A stretch of 9,497 bases of DNA from Ruminiclostridium sp. GTDB lineage: Bacteria; Bacillota_A; Clostridia; Oscillospirales; Ruminococcaceae. The notes under the pieces are model-generated. The model was not told where the DNA came from. It searched no databases and saw only the letters and a program-made list of their open reading frames with translations. This document shows, one piece after another, positions 1-6,486 of the stretch. The DNA is taken from positions 1-9,497 of the forward strand of contig JAFZOA010000467.1 in NCBI GenBank assembly GCA_017550775.1. The letters are read 5' to 3'. Position 1 is the first letter of the stretch. Each line of letters opens with the position of its first letter. The translations under genes were made by a program, and so were the position numbers.

Positions 1-635
1 CGGTAGGTAAAGCCCAAACGCTCGAAAAGAGCCATATCGTTTAGCTTTATCACCATGCCGTCGATATCGTAATCCAGCGTGAAGCGGCGCTCCTCGGCCT
101 TGTCTATTTCGGCGATGACCTCGTTAATGCCGCCGGCAAAGCAAAAATCGTTCACCGGCAGGCCGTTTTCGCGCAGGAAGCCGAGCATTTCAAGCTGCGA
201 GGCGAATTCCCTGCCTTCTATATAGCCCACGTCATAGGCGGTGAAATCCAGCCTGCGCGAGGCCGTCACCTTGGGATCGAGATTGCGTATCGCGCCGGCC
301 GCGGCGTTGCGCGGGTTCTTGAGCTGTTCCGATGAGGTCCTGTTCAGCTCGTCAAGCACCGATATGCGCATATAGCATTCGCCGCGCACCTCGAATTTGC
401 CCTTGTAGGGCACTGTGAGGGGGATGCTGCGTATGGTCCTTGCCTGAGCGGTTATCCCCTCGCCGGTAACGCCGTTGCCGCGCGTGGCGGCATAGACCAG
501 GCGGCCTTCGTCATAAGTCAGATTGATCGTCAGCCCGTCGAATTTGTATTCCAATATGAACTTTTTGTCCTCAAAGCGCGACTGCCCGCATTTTGAGGCC
601 CACGCGATAAGATCGGGATTGGCCGGGGTCAAGCC
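1..635 (-). CDS. ligA: NAD-dependent DNA ligase LigA, adenylation-domain fragment (5' end missing, 3' end beyond window)
   Basis: LigA seals nicks in duplex DNA using NAD+, through a ligase-adenylate intermediate. This minus-strand frame reads as the nucleotidyltransferase domain. The nucleophilic lysine lies in EYKFDGLTINLTY (Lys codon at 543-545), followed by ATRGNGVTGEG, the EVRGECYM motif, the family signature LKNPRNAAAGAIRNLDP, and DIDGMVIKLND near the left edge. The gene runs off the window before motif V and the OB, zinc-finger, HhH and BRCT domains. Only about 30 LigA-like residues precede the catalytic lysine, whereas the family normally has about 110, including the NMN-binding Ia domain. 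Upstream of about 630 the frame stays open but no longer resembles LigA, and no credible start with a ribosome binding site was seen. The fragment therefore joins the neighbouring gene abruptly and cannot be an active ligase as it stands. LigA identity is firm. Whether the truncation is biological or an assembly artefact is unknown. Confidence 0.93.
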
Positions 636-1053
636 GGATACCGATGCTTGCGGAGGAGATCCCCTCGGGCTGTTCGACAGAGGTTTTCCATGTCGTTTTC
701 TGACCGTTCTTTTCAATGTATCCGTTTAGAGGTATAAGGGTAGAGGGGGTTATGTAGAAAGACTGATCTCCGAGCCATATTCCCTCAAATGAGGCAAGGT
801 CTTCTCCCTTGCACAGCAGCACTGACTTCTCACTCTCCTGCTTCATGGAGTCGGGTTGAACGCTGAACTCGTAGGTCTGTATATACACGCTCACACCGGC
901 GAGAAAGTTTGCGGCGAGGTACTGTCTCCCCATTGTTTCGAGCATAGCTTCCTGCGTGGGGTCATCATTACCGGCGAATACAGGTACCTCCATTCCGCAG
1001 GCGGAACATTCTCCCGAAGCTCCAATTTCTTTTCGGCAAGCCTTGCAGATCAT
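571..1053 (-). CDS. Zinc-ribbon protein of unknown function, probably 3'-truncated
   Basis: This 160-codon frame begins with a compact zinc ribbon: C3-x2-C6 and C16-x2-C19, the four cysteines within MICKACRKE and GECSACGMEV. Next is a short helical stretch (about 33-52). Residues 53-140 are rich in alternating hydrophobics, such as VSVYIQTYEFSV and GIWLGDQSFYITPSTLIPL, and suggest a small all-beta domain that I do not recognise. From about residue 140 the DNA is shared with the ligA fragment, so the last 20 or so residues are probably not native. The ATG overlaps the upstream coiled-coil gene's stop by 4 bp (ATGA, 1050-1053) and has an AAGGAG site 8 nt upstream, implying translational coupling and operon membership. 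A single zinc ribbon followed by a beta domain often marks an adaptor or substrate-recognition protein. That role is only an inference here. Confidence 0.75.
   Translation of the reverse strand: MICKACRKEIGASGECSACGMEVPVFAGNDDPTQEAMLETMGRQYLAANFLAGVSVYIQTYEFSVQPDSMKQESEKSVLLCKGEDLASFEGIWLGDQSFYITPSTLIPLNGYIEKNGQKTTWKTSVEQPEGISSASIGIRLDPGQSRSYRVGLKMRAVAL
622..642. other. Junction between zinc-ribbon gene and ligA fragment
   Basis: Two minus-strand reading frames of different character meet here. To the right (above about 640), the zinc-ribbon gene reads naturally through SASIGIRLD. To the left, a different frame becomes LigA-like from about TPANPDLIAWA onward. The zinc-ribbon frame then runs only about 20 more codons, through ligA DNA out of frame, to a chance TGA at 571-573. 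GC appears to change as well: hand-counted lines in 1-420 give about 55-63%, against about 47-53% for lines in 661-840. I saw no terminal inverted repeat, insertion sequence or target duplication at the junction. It looks like an illegitimate join, either a real deletion/recombination or a chimeric assembly. Confidence 0.65.
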
Positions 1054-2081
1054 GATAATGTCTCCTTTTCAAATTCCGAAAGCTGTTTTTCCATATTCTC
1101 AATGTAAGTGAAGTATGTTGCTTTCAGGCTGTTGGCGCTGTCTTCAAGCGCTTGTGTCCTCTGTCGGATGTCTGCCGCGTAATCGGCGTAATGCTCCACA
1201 AAGTCTCCGAGCCCGAGCGTTTCCTCAAGTCCCGCGGAAAGATTCTTAAGTGCGGCGATCTTTGCCTTTGCGCGGTCATAGGTCCGTCGGTTATCGGGAA
1301 GATCGAACTGTTTTATCGACTCAAGGTAGGCATCAAGATGTCTCTGCGCTTCCGAGACCGCGCTGCTGCGCTCCGCAAGTACGCTTTTCTGCTTTTCGAT
1401 CTCCGCTGTGAGGAGCTGATACTGTTCGTTGCTTGCCGCTATACTTTGTTTCAGTGCAGTAAGCTCGGCTCCCGCTGCGGAAGTGCGTTCTCCGCACTCT
1501 CCAAGCTTCCTTCGCAGCTCATCACACTCCGCGTTGGAGTCCGCAAGCTCTTTTTCGGCTTCGGCAAGCTTGTTTTCAAGGTATTCCTTTTTGAGCAGAG
1601 CTTCCGGTATGCTGAGTGTTTTCAGATGCTCGTTCTCATCGTTAAGCCGGCTGCATTCTTCTTCAAGCTCGGTCACTTTCCGGTATTCGATCTGAAGCTT
1701 TTCCGCTGCGGCGGCAAGCTCCGTTTTTCGCTTTTCAAGCTGTTCTGATCTGTATTTTATGTCGTTGACGCTGTTTTCGCAGGAACGTATATTATCGTTA
1801 AGCTCCGCGAGGTGTTCGGTCATTTCGCCGAGCTTTTTCTGTTTTGAGTCGGAAAGCTCTTCGGCATCAATGTTGTTCTTCGATAATGACATGAGCGAGC
1901 GTGTTACCGATGCGAGAAGCACTACCGCCTGTTCCGCGTCGCCCGTCCCGATCTCTGAAAGAGTTCCGGCGCCTTTGATGTCGTTGATCACATCCTTGAA
2001 GATGCCGAGCATATCGCTGAGTGTGACAGTCTCCTGTTTCTGCAGATTGTTAAGTGTCTCGTTGGTCATTTCAAATTTCAA
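1050..2081 (-). CDS. Long coiled-coil protein
   Basis: The 343-residue product is dominated by heptad-rich helices. Residues 1-65 are a mixed helical segment (LSDMLGIFKDVINDI, then VVLLASVTRSLMSL). Residues about 70-250 form a nearly continuous coiled coil full of E, K, L and A (for example EKLQIEYRKVTELEEECSRL). A shorter helical pair occupies 265-343. There is no signal peptide, membrane span or catalytic motif. The start is taken as TTG at 2079-2081, because a GGAGGTGAG site (2087-2095) lies 9 nt upstream. The next ATG, codon 5, would be about 21 nt from that site. The gene begins 17 bp after the Hsp70 stop and overlaps the zinc-ribbon gene by ATGA. Its length and heptads suggest a scaffold, tether or filament subunit, possibly a client or partner of the neighbouring Hsp70 and AAA proteins. 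Coiled-coil content makes family assignment by eye unreliable. Confidence 0.85.
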   Translation of the reverse strand: MKFEMTNETLNNLQKQETVTLSDMLGIFKDVINDIKGAGTLSEIGTGDAEQAVVLLASVTRSLMSLSKNNIDAEELSDSKQKKLGEMTEHLAELNDNIRSCENSVNDIKYRSEQLEKRKTELAAAAEKLQIEYRKVTELEEECSRLNDENEHLKTLSIPEALLKKEYLENKLAEAEKELADSNAECDELRRKLGECGERTSAAGAELTALKQSIAASNEQYQLLTAEIEKQKSVLAERSSAVSEAQRHLDAYLESIKQFDLPDNRRTYDRAKAKIAALKNLSAGLEETLGLGDFVEHYADYAADIRQRTQALEDSANSLKATYFTYIENMEKQLSEFEKETLS

Positions 2082-2086
2082 ATCCG

Positions 2087-2095
2087 CTCACCTCC
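2087..2095 (-). promoter_or_regulatory. Ribosome binding site that fixes a TTG start
   Basis: The minus strand reads GGAGGTGAG here, a near-perfect match to the anti-Shine-Dalgarno sequence. It sits 9 nt from the TTG at 2079-2081 (next codons AAA TTT GAA ATG) and begins only a few bases after the Hsp70 stop. This spacing favours TTG over the downstream ATG as the initiator of the coiled-coil protein. The close packing with the preceding stop suggests coupled translation. Confidence 0.7.
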
Positions 2096-2098
2096 GTG

Positions 2099-3742
2099 TC
2101 ACAGAACAATAGTGTCAAACATATCCTTGAGCGCTTTAAGCTTGATCTGCTTCGGCTCTCCCTCGGCGCGTGTTATCATATCATAGTCGCCGACGTGCAG
2201 ACTCAGAACGCCGGACGTGTCAAGCGAGAACCCGACTGTCGCTGTCTTGTACTGGTTTGTTACCACATTCTGGAGCCTTCGTACAAGCTCGCTGTTCGGA
2301 GTAAGTGTCAGAGCGGTTGAGTCGTTGTCGCCGAAGTTGATAATAAATTCCCTGAATCCGCCGCCTGCCGTGAGAATGATCGCTTTTTTGCCGTCCGGCT
2401 TGTTCTGATAGTAGATCGTATCTGGCTCGATATCCTGCTTATAGCGTATAGCGTAGAGATACTGCACCTTTCCGTTCACGTCCCGTGTGAGCAGTCCTAT
2501 TGAGTAGGGCGCGGTACTCCTGATCCTTATACGCTTGTTTGCGAGCAGAGCCGCACCGAACGCGATAGCCTTCTCACGTTCGCCCTGATCCTGCGTGAAC
2601 GAGCGCTTGTCCTTTGAGCTTATCCTGAATCTCTCGTCGATCTGCTTCTTAACGAGGTAATAGTTCCCGAAGCCGCCGACCAGAACGATCTTGAAGTTAT
2701 CCACCGCGTTCGACATGAACGGGTAGCCTTTATCGGTCATGTACCTGCACATATGGTCAAGGTTGGAGCTGAGCACCGGAGCTATGAGTTCATTGTAAAC
2801 GCGCAGCATGGTCCCGAAGGTCACCGTAACGTAATCGTCCTTATACTCTATCTCGGTGAACTCCTCGTCGTCGAGATCCTCTGGGGTGGACTCGAATTCA
2901 ATGAAGGTGTCGGTGACGCGCTCGGCCTCAGAGGTGAGAAATCTCTCGAACTGGAAGACCGCAAGGAAAAATCCGTCGTCCGGCTCGAACCCTTCTTCTT
3001 CAAGCCCGGCGGCGATTATACTTCTGCGGACAACGCTCTCCATGTACACCACAGACGCTTTGCCTATCTGCTTTTCCTCATTCTCGCCCGCGCCGCAGCG
3101 TTCGAGCACCTTTATCTCTACGCCGCTCCCGTGACCGGAAACATTTGTGAGAGTAAGATCGAGCGTGCCGCCGCCGTAGTCGATCATCAGGATATTGCCG
3201 TTGAAGTCGGTTTTCATGCTGCACTGATAATCATACGCGAAGTACGCGCTTGCCGCCGCCGGTTCGCTCACGACCGTGACAGAGCGTGCAAGACCTGTTT
3301 CCTCGCAGATGTTCCGCAGTATGTTCTTTGAATCCACGCGTCTGAGATTGTCGTTCCATATCTCCGGGACGCAGATAACAAGGTTGTCGATCCCGTCCGA
3401 CTGACAACGGGAGACAGCCTTTTCCATTATGTGCTTGAGGAATATTCCGGCGATCCTTTCGGCGGGGAAGCTGTCGTCGTATCCGCGTTCCTTGCAGAGC
3501 GCCTTATCCTTCTCACCTATGAGCATCTTGAAGTTCTTGAAGATGCGGTATCCGGGCTTTCCGATACGAAGCTTGGAAGCCTCGCCGAACTCGAACTTAT
3601 CCTTCTTCTCGGAGTATGCGACTATGGAAGGGAAGTTATTCGCCGTCTGGTCGGGCGAAACAGCTTCAAGATTGTCGGTAGCTTCGTTGTACACGGAAGC
3701 GAGCGTATATGTGCTTCCGAAGTCTATTCCTAAATTTATCAT
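2099..3742 (-). CDS. Hsp70/DnaK-family ATPase, short, without helical lid
   Basis: The 547-residue product has the actin/Hsp70 nucleotide-binding fold in order. Phosphate-1 is GIDFGSTYT (5-13); FKNFKMLIG (68-76) carries lysines near the DnaK catalytic Lys70 position; CVPEIW is at 124-129. Connect-1 SEPAAASAYFAY spans 159-170, phosphate-2 MIDYGGGTLDLTL 186-198, adenosine motif IVLVGGFGNYYLV 352-364 and connect-2 REKAIAFGAALLA 389-401. Residues 408-547 look like a beta-rich substrate-binding region (PYSIGLLTRDVNG onward). The chain ends without the alpha-helical lid or an EEVD-type tail, and is about 60-90 residues shorter than DnaK. It is therefore a divergent specialised Hsp70, not housekeeping DnaK. 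No DnaJ or GrpE gene is in the window. An AGAGGAAA site precedes the ATG. Upstream is the 192-bp spacer holding the palindromic element; downstream are the coiled-coil and zinc-ribbon genes. It likely folds or remodels a protein of this operon, which is inference. Confidence 0.93.
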   Translation of the reverse strand: MINLGIDFGSTYTLASVYNEATDNLEAVSPDQTANNFPSIVAYSEKKDKFEFGEASKLRIGKPGYRIFKNFKMLIGEKDKALCKERGYDDSFPAERIAGIFLKHIMEKAVSRCQSDGIDNLVICVPEIWNDNLRRVDSKNILRNICEETGLARSVTVVSEPAAASAYFAYDYQCSMKTDFNGNILMIDYGGGTLDLTLTNVSGHGSGVEIKVLERCGAGENEEKQIGKASVVYMESVVRRSIIAAGLEEEGFEPDDGFFLAVFQFERFLTSEAERVTDTFIEFESTPEDLDDEEFTEIEYKDDYVTVTFGTMLRVYNELIAPVLSSNLDHMCRYMTDKGYPFMSNAVDNFKIVLVGGFGNYYLVKKQIDERFRISSKDKRSFTQDQGEREKAIAFGAALLANKRIRIRSTAPYSIGLLTRDVNGKVQYLYAIRYKQDIEPDTIYYQNKPDGKKAIILTAGGGFREFIINFGDNDSTALTLTPNSELVRRLQNVVTNQYKTATVGFSLDTSGVLSLHVGDYDMITRAEGEPKQIKLKALKDMFDTIVL

Positions 3743-3780
3743 TGACTGTTTCCTCTGTCTTTATATGTGTCCGGAGCTAA

Positions 3781-3930
3781 GGGATCGCTGATTAAATCCT
3801 GCGCCGCTTGCATCTTTAGTCGTTGTCGTGCACAAATTCCCCTTGACTTGCGCCGGCAAGCCTGCGGAGAATTTGTTCGATCTGCCAACTAAATCAACAA
3901 AACGATCAACGCACGATCTTTAATCATCGT
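3781..3930. repeat. Imperfect palindromic MITE-like element in the intergenic spacer
   Basis: The only sizeable non-coding stretch inside the operon (3743-3934) is mostly one large imperfect palindrome. Four nested arm pairs share nearly the same centre, about 3854-3857: tgattaaa (3789-3796) with tttaatca (3919-3926); tttagt (3815-3820) with actaaa (3888-3893); acaaattc (3832-3839) with gaatttgt (3869-3876); and cttgc (3847-3851) with gcaag (3856-3860) around a GCCG loop. The outer ends also match imperfectly as inverted repeats (16 of 24 positions by eye between about 3781-3804 and the complement of 3911-3934). No protein is encoded. The layout fits a miniature inverted-repeat element, or a structured RNA/processing site lying between gene 5 and the Hsp70 gene. 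The palindrome is seen directly; its mobility is inference, and no clear target duplication was found. Confidence 0.6.
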
Positions 3931-3934
3931 TTCC

Positions 3935-5470
3935 TTAAATATCCGCATATTTCAGCCTTATCTCTTCGATCTCGTTTTTTATGCTGTCAATGTTTTTTAC
4001 GCCGCCGCTGAGCTTGTGTATCTTAGTCCGAAGCTTCGTGATATCGCCGTCTATGCCGGATGAAGCGCCTGACGCACCGAAGCTGAACAACTTCTTCTGT
4101 GTGCTCTGCGCGGGTAACGTCTCTCCGGAGCACTTCTTCTCATAAAGTTCGTAGAGCAGATCGTAAGCTTCACAGCAGCATCTCATTTCCTCGGTGCGGT
4201 AATCATTCGCTACGAGCGACGCGCGTGTTTTGGCGAAGAAAATGATGCATTCCGCCGCAGCCGCAAGAAGCTCCGGCTGTGTGTTCTCCAGCGCTTTTTC
4301 CGCGTTGGACACGAACCTGCTGAAATAGTATCTGAACAGGTAAGTAAAGTCCGCATTGTCACAGAGCGTCTTCCTGAATGATAACGCCGCAGTAAGAAAG
4401 TCCGATCTGAGGCTTTCCCTGATATCGGCAGATAAGAGCGCGTCATAAAGTCGGAGAAGCTGTTCTCCGCAGTCAGAGAAGTCCTGCGAGTTCTGCCACA
4501 GGCTGTTCTTTATCTTCCGAAGTTCGGGATATCCTGTATCGGGAGCGGGGGAAAGGAGCTCCGCCGCGATGCTTCCGTCTTTCAGGATGATCTCTTCGAG
4601 AGTGTCGGTGCTGAATGCCTTGTCACGGCCGAATATCTTTTCCGGGGCAGTATAAAGCTTCCAGGAAATGTATCCCGGCGTGCGTTCGGGGTCGGCCGGT
4701 CTGTACACGCCGTCCGTGATGACCTCCACACGCTTCAGCATATTTGAAACGTTATCCGGAGAGCGGGTATCAAATACCGCGAACCTCTCGCCGTACAGTT
4801 TGGCAAGCTCATCGTACAGAAGAAAATTGCGTGAGCCCTGTTCTCTGAAAAGCCTGTCGGTCTCCGGAAAAAGCTCCGGTGAGCGGAGTATGGAGTTTCT
4901 GTCCGTAAAGTATTCCGAGATATCTCTGTTTATGGGGAAGAGGATAACAAAGAGCTGAGCTCTGCCGCTTTTCCGGTTCACACTGCTCAGAGCGATAAGA
5001 CGCTGTATGGTTTCGCTGTCCTTTATCTCGCAGAACGCGTCCGCAGTTATCATGCAGACAGAATCACCGTGCTGCTCCATGGAACTCAGCACATAACTCC
5101 CCATTACGTTCTCCATGCCGTTCACCGTCTCACGGCTGAAAATACCGCGATGAGCCGCCGCAGGACCTTCATCAGGCTTCTGCTTGTTCCTGAACATGGA
5201 GAACAGGTCGTTCTGCTGCGGCTGCGGGGAAGGGGAGGGGGGCGTGAAACCGGTATATGTGAGCTTGAAGTTGCTGCCGGTGCCGCCCGTATGGGTGACG
5301 TGGAAGAAAGAGAGCATGGGGTGGTTCCTGCGCAGGTTTTTGAGAAGGCTGTACAGGAAGGGGACGCACTTTATCATAACTCCGCCCTCGGTGCAGTATT
5401 TGTCGTTTTCCTGCACAAAGGCAAAATGGAACATACCCCGGTTCGGGTCAAAGTAACTCACCTGCGACAT
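3935..5470 (-). CDS. Uncharacterised 511-residue protein, possibly a P-loop-less AAA relative
   Basis: I do not recognise this family. Residues 1-75 are a mixed region with MFHFAFVQENDKYC and a GGTGS loop (62-66) that lacks the lysine needed for a Walker A. A proline-rich linker follows (76-86, PPSPSPQPQQ). Residues about 130-260 alternate buried strands and helices: VCMITADAF (138-146), then AQLFVILFPINRD (171-183), then FLLYDELAKLYGERFAVFD. This order resembles the Walker B and sensor-1 strands of an AAA core without catalytic residues; that is a weak comparison by eye. Residues about 310-445 are helical, with RCCC at 430-433. The end (475-511) is a charged amphipathic helix. The ATG has a GGGAGGTGA site immediately upstream, and the gene follows the degenerate AAA gene by 29 bp. 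The operon position between AAA-type and Hsp70 genes suggests a structural or adaptor subunit. Confidence 0.8.
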   Translation of the reverse strand: MSQVSYFDPNRGMFHFAFVQENDKYCTEGGVMIKCVPFLYSLLKNLRRNHPMLSFFHVTHTGGTGSNFKLTYTGFTPPSPSPQPQQNDLFSMFRNKQKPDEGPAAAHRGIFSRETVNGMENVMGSYVLSSMEQHGDSVCMITADAFCEIKDSETIQRLIALSSVNRKSGRAQLFVILFPINRDISEYFTDRNSILRSPELFPETDRLFREQGSRNFLLYDELAKLYGERFAVFDTRSPDNVSNMLKRVEVITDGVYRPADPERTPGYISWKLYTAPEKIFGRDKAFSTDTLEEIILKDGSIAAELLSPAPDTGYPELRKIKNSLWQNSQDFSDCGEQLLRLYDALLSADIRESLRSDFLTAALSFRKTLCDNADFTYLFRYYFSRFVSNAEKALENTQPELLAAAAECIIFFAKTRASLVANDYRTEEMRCCCEAYDLLYELYEKKCSGETLPAQSTQKKLFSFGASGASSGIDGDITKLRTKIHKLSGGVKNIDSIKNEIEEIRLKYADI

Positions 5471-5499
5471 TCACCTCCCGTGTATCATGCTTTATCCGG

Positions 5500-6480
5500 T
5501 CATTTATCCTTCAACAGCTCGTCGAGAGGCTTTGGCATCTCAAAGTCGCTGTAGTCATCGTCGTCACTGTTATCGTAGTTTCCGCTTTCATCGTCTGTTT
5601 CGTCAGGAGCGGGCTGCGCGGAAACGGGAAGCGCAGCAACAGGCACATACCCTTCGCTGCGTACAGCCTTAAGCTCCGGCTTCGGCGGCTCGTAGGCTTC
5701 GGAGAAATACTCAAAGCTCTGCTCAAACGCGTCTGCGATCTCGTTTGCGGTGTCGCCGTCAACGGTTAGCACCTCGTTTTCGTCGTGCGCTTCACTCATC
5801 ATAAGGCGGAGAATGAACTGCGCGAACTTCACGGCAAGGTCATATCCGTAAGCGGAGGTGCGTTCGGCAAGCTTGTCGGTGTCCACGTCTATCTCCGGTA
5901 CTGCCGGATCTTCCGACGCTCTGCCGAACATTGTCCGGTAGATTTCCGAGAGCCGTGCGGTGTCCGGCGGGGAAAGCCTGCACACATGGAACGTGCTTGC
6001 TATTATGCGCGGTATGCCGGCTCCTGTGTCACTGCTCATGACCGCACAGCAGCTCAGCGTACCCGAATACATCTCTGCGCAGTCTGAAAGCGCGTACATC
6101 ATAGCGCTGTTGTCAGATATAAGCTCCAGCCTTCGGATAATTATGAGGGCATGGTTCTTTCCCGTGCTTACGGCGCGTTCGTGTGCCTGCGCGAACAGCT
6201 TTCGCAGATATCCGCTTTTTCTGTTCATCAACACGGCGGCGCTGATGCAGAAGCATTCATATCCCGCGTCGTGCATCTCTCCGGCAAGAGCGAAGGCGAT
6301 ACCGGTCTTACAGCTCCCGCGGACACCGTACAGCAGTACCGAGCTTATATGTCCGAAGTCCGTCTTTTCGTCCGGTATCAGACCCTTTACGATCTTGATA
6401 TCAACGCTGTTCTCTCCGGAAACGATGCTGTCGAGCCGTGCGCTTCCGGGAGTAAACGCGAACGAGACTATGCCGCCCAT
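5500..6480 (-). CDS. AAA-like ATPase with intact Walker A and degenerate Walker B
   Basis: The 326-residue product carries a P-loop, LLYGVRGSCKTGIA (Walker A GVRGSCKT at 52-59), so it can probably bind nucleotide. The expected Walker B strand is ALIIIRRLELI (111-121): the hydrophobic run is present, but the acidic pair that coordinates magnesium and activates water is replaced by Arg116-Arg117. A sensor-1-like strand, CCAVMSSDTG (144-153), and helical lid-like segments (203-230, 245-262) follow. Residues 264-290 are proline/alanine-rich. The tail is strongly acidic (293-312, including SDDDDYSDFE) and ends in the short amphipathic piece PLDELLKDK. Hydrolysis is unlikely, so a regulatory or structural subunit of a hetero-oligomer with the MIT-AAA protein is plausible; the gene starts 6 bp after that gene's stop. 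The terminal acidic leucine motif could bind the MIT-like domain, which is speculative. An AGAAGGA stretch lies about 13-15 nt upstream of the ATG. Confidence 0.82.
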   Translation of the reverse strand: MGGIVSFAFTPGSARLDSIVSGENSVDIKIVKGLIPDEKTDFGHISSVLLYGVRGSCKTGIAFALAGEMHDAGYECFCISAAVLMNRKSGYLRKLFAQAHERAVSTGKNHALIIIRRLELISDNSAMMYALSDCAEMYSGTLSCCAVMSSDTGAGIPRIIASTFHVCRLSPPDTARLSEIYRTMFGRASEDPAVPEIDVDTDKLAERTSAYGYDLAVKFAQFILRLMMSEAHDENEVLTVDGDTANEIADAFEQSFEYFSEAYEPPKPELKAVRSEGYVPVAALPVSAQPAPDETDDESGNYDNSDDDDYSDFEMPKPLDELLKDK

Positions 6481-6486
6481 TTACCG

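Noticed and set aside
1152..1748. Plus-strand open frame of 198 codons opposite the coiled-coil gene
   Set aside because: It is a shadow of the coiled-coil codons on the other strand, with no independent start signal or conserved motif.
2099..3742. Housekeeping dnaK
   Set aside because: The C-terminal helical lid is missing, the sequence is divergent, and the grpE/dnaJ neighbours are absent.
3760..3765. TATAAA on the minus strand upstream of the Hsp70 gene as a promoter -10 box
   Set aside because: No acceptable -35 hexamer lies 16-18 nt upstream, and a start point here would leave almost no leader around the ribosome binding site.
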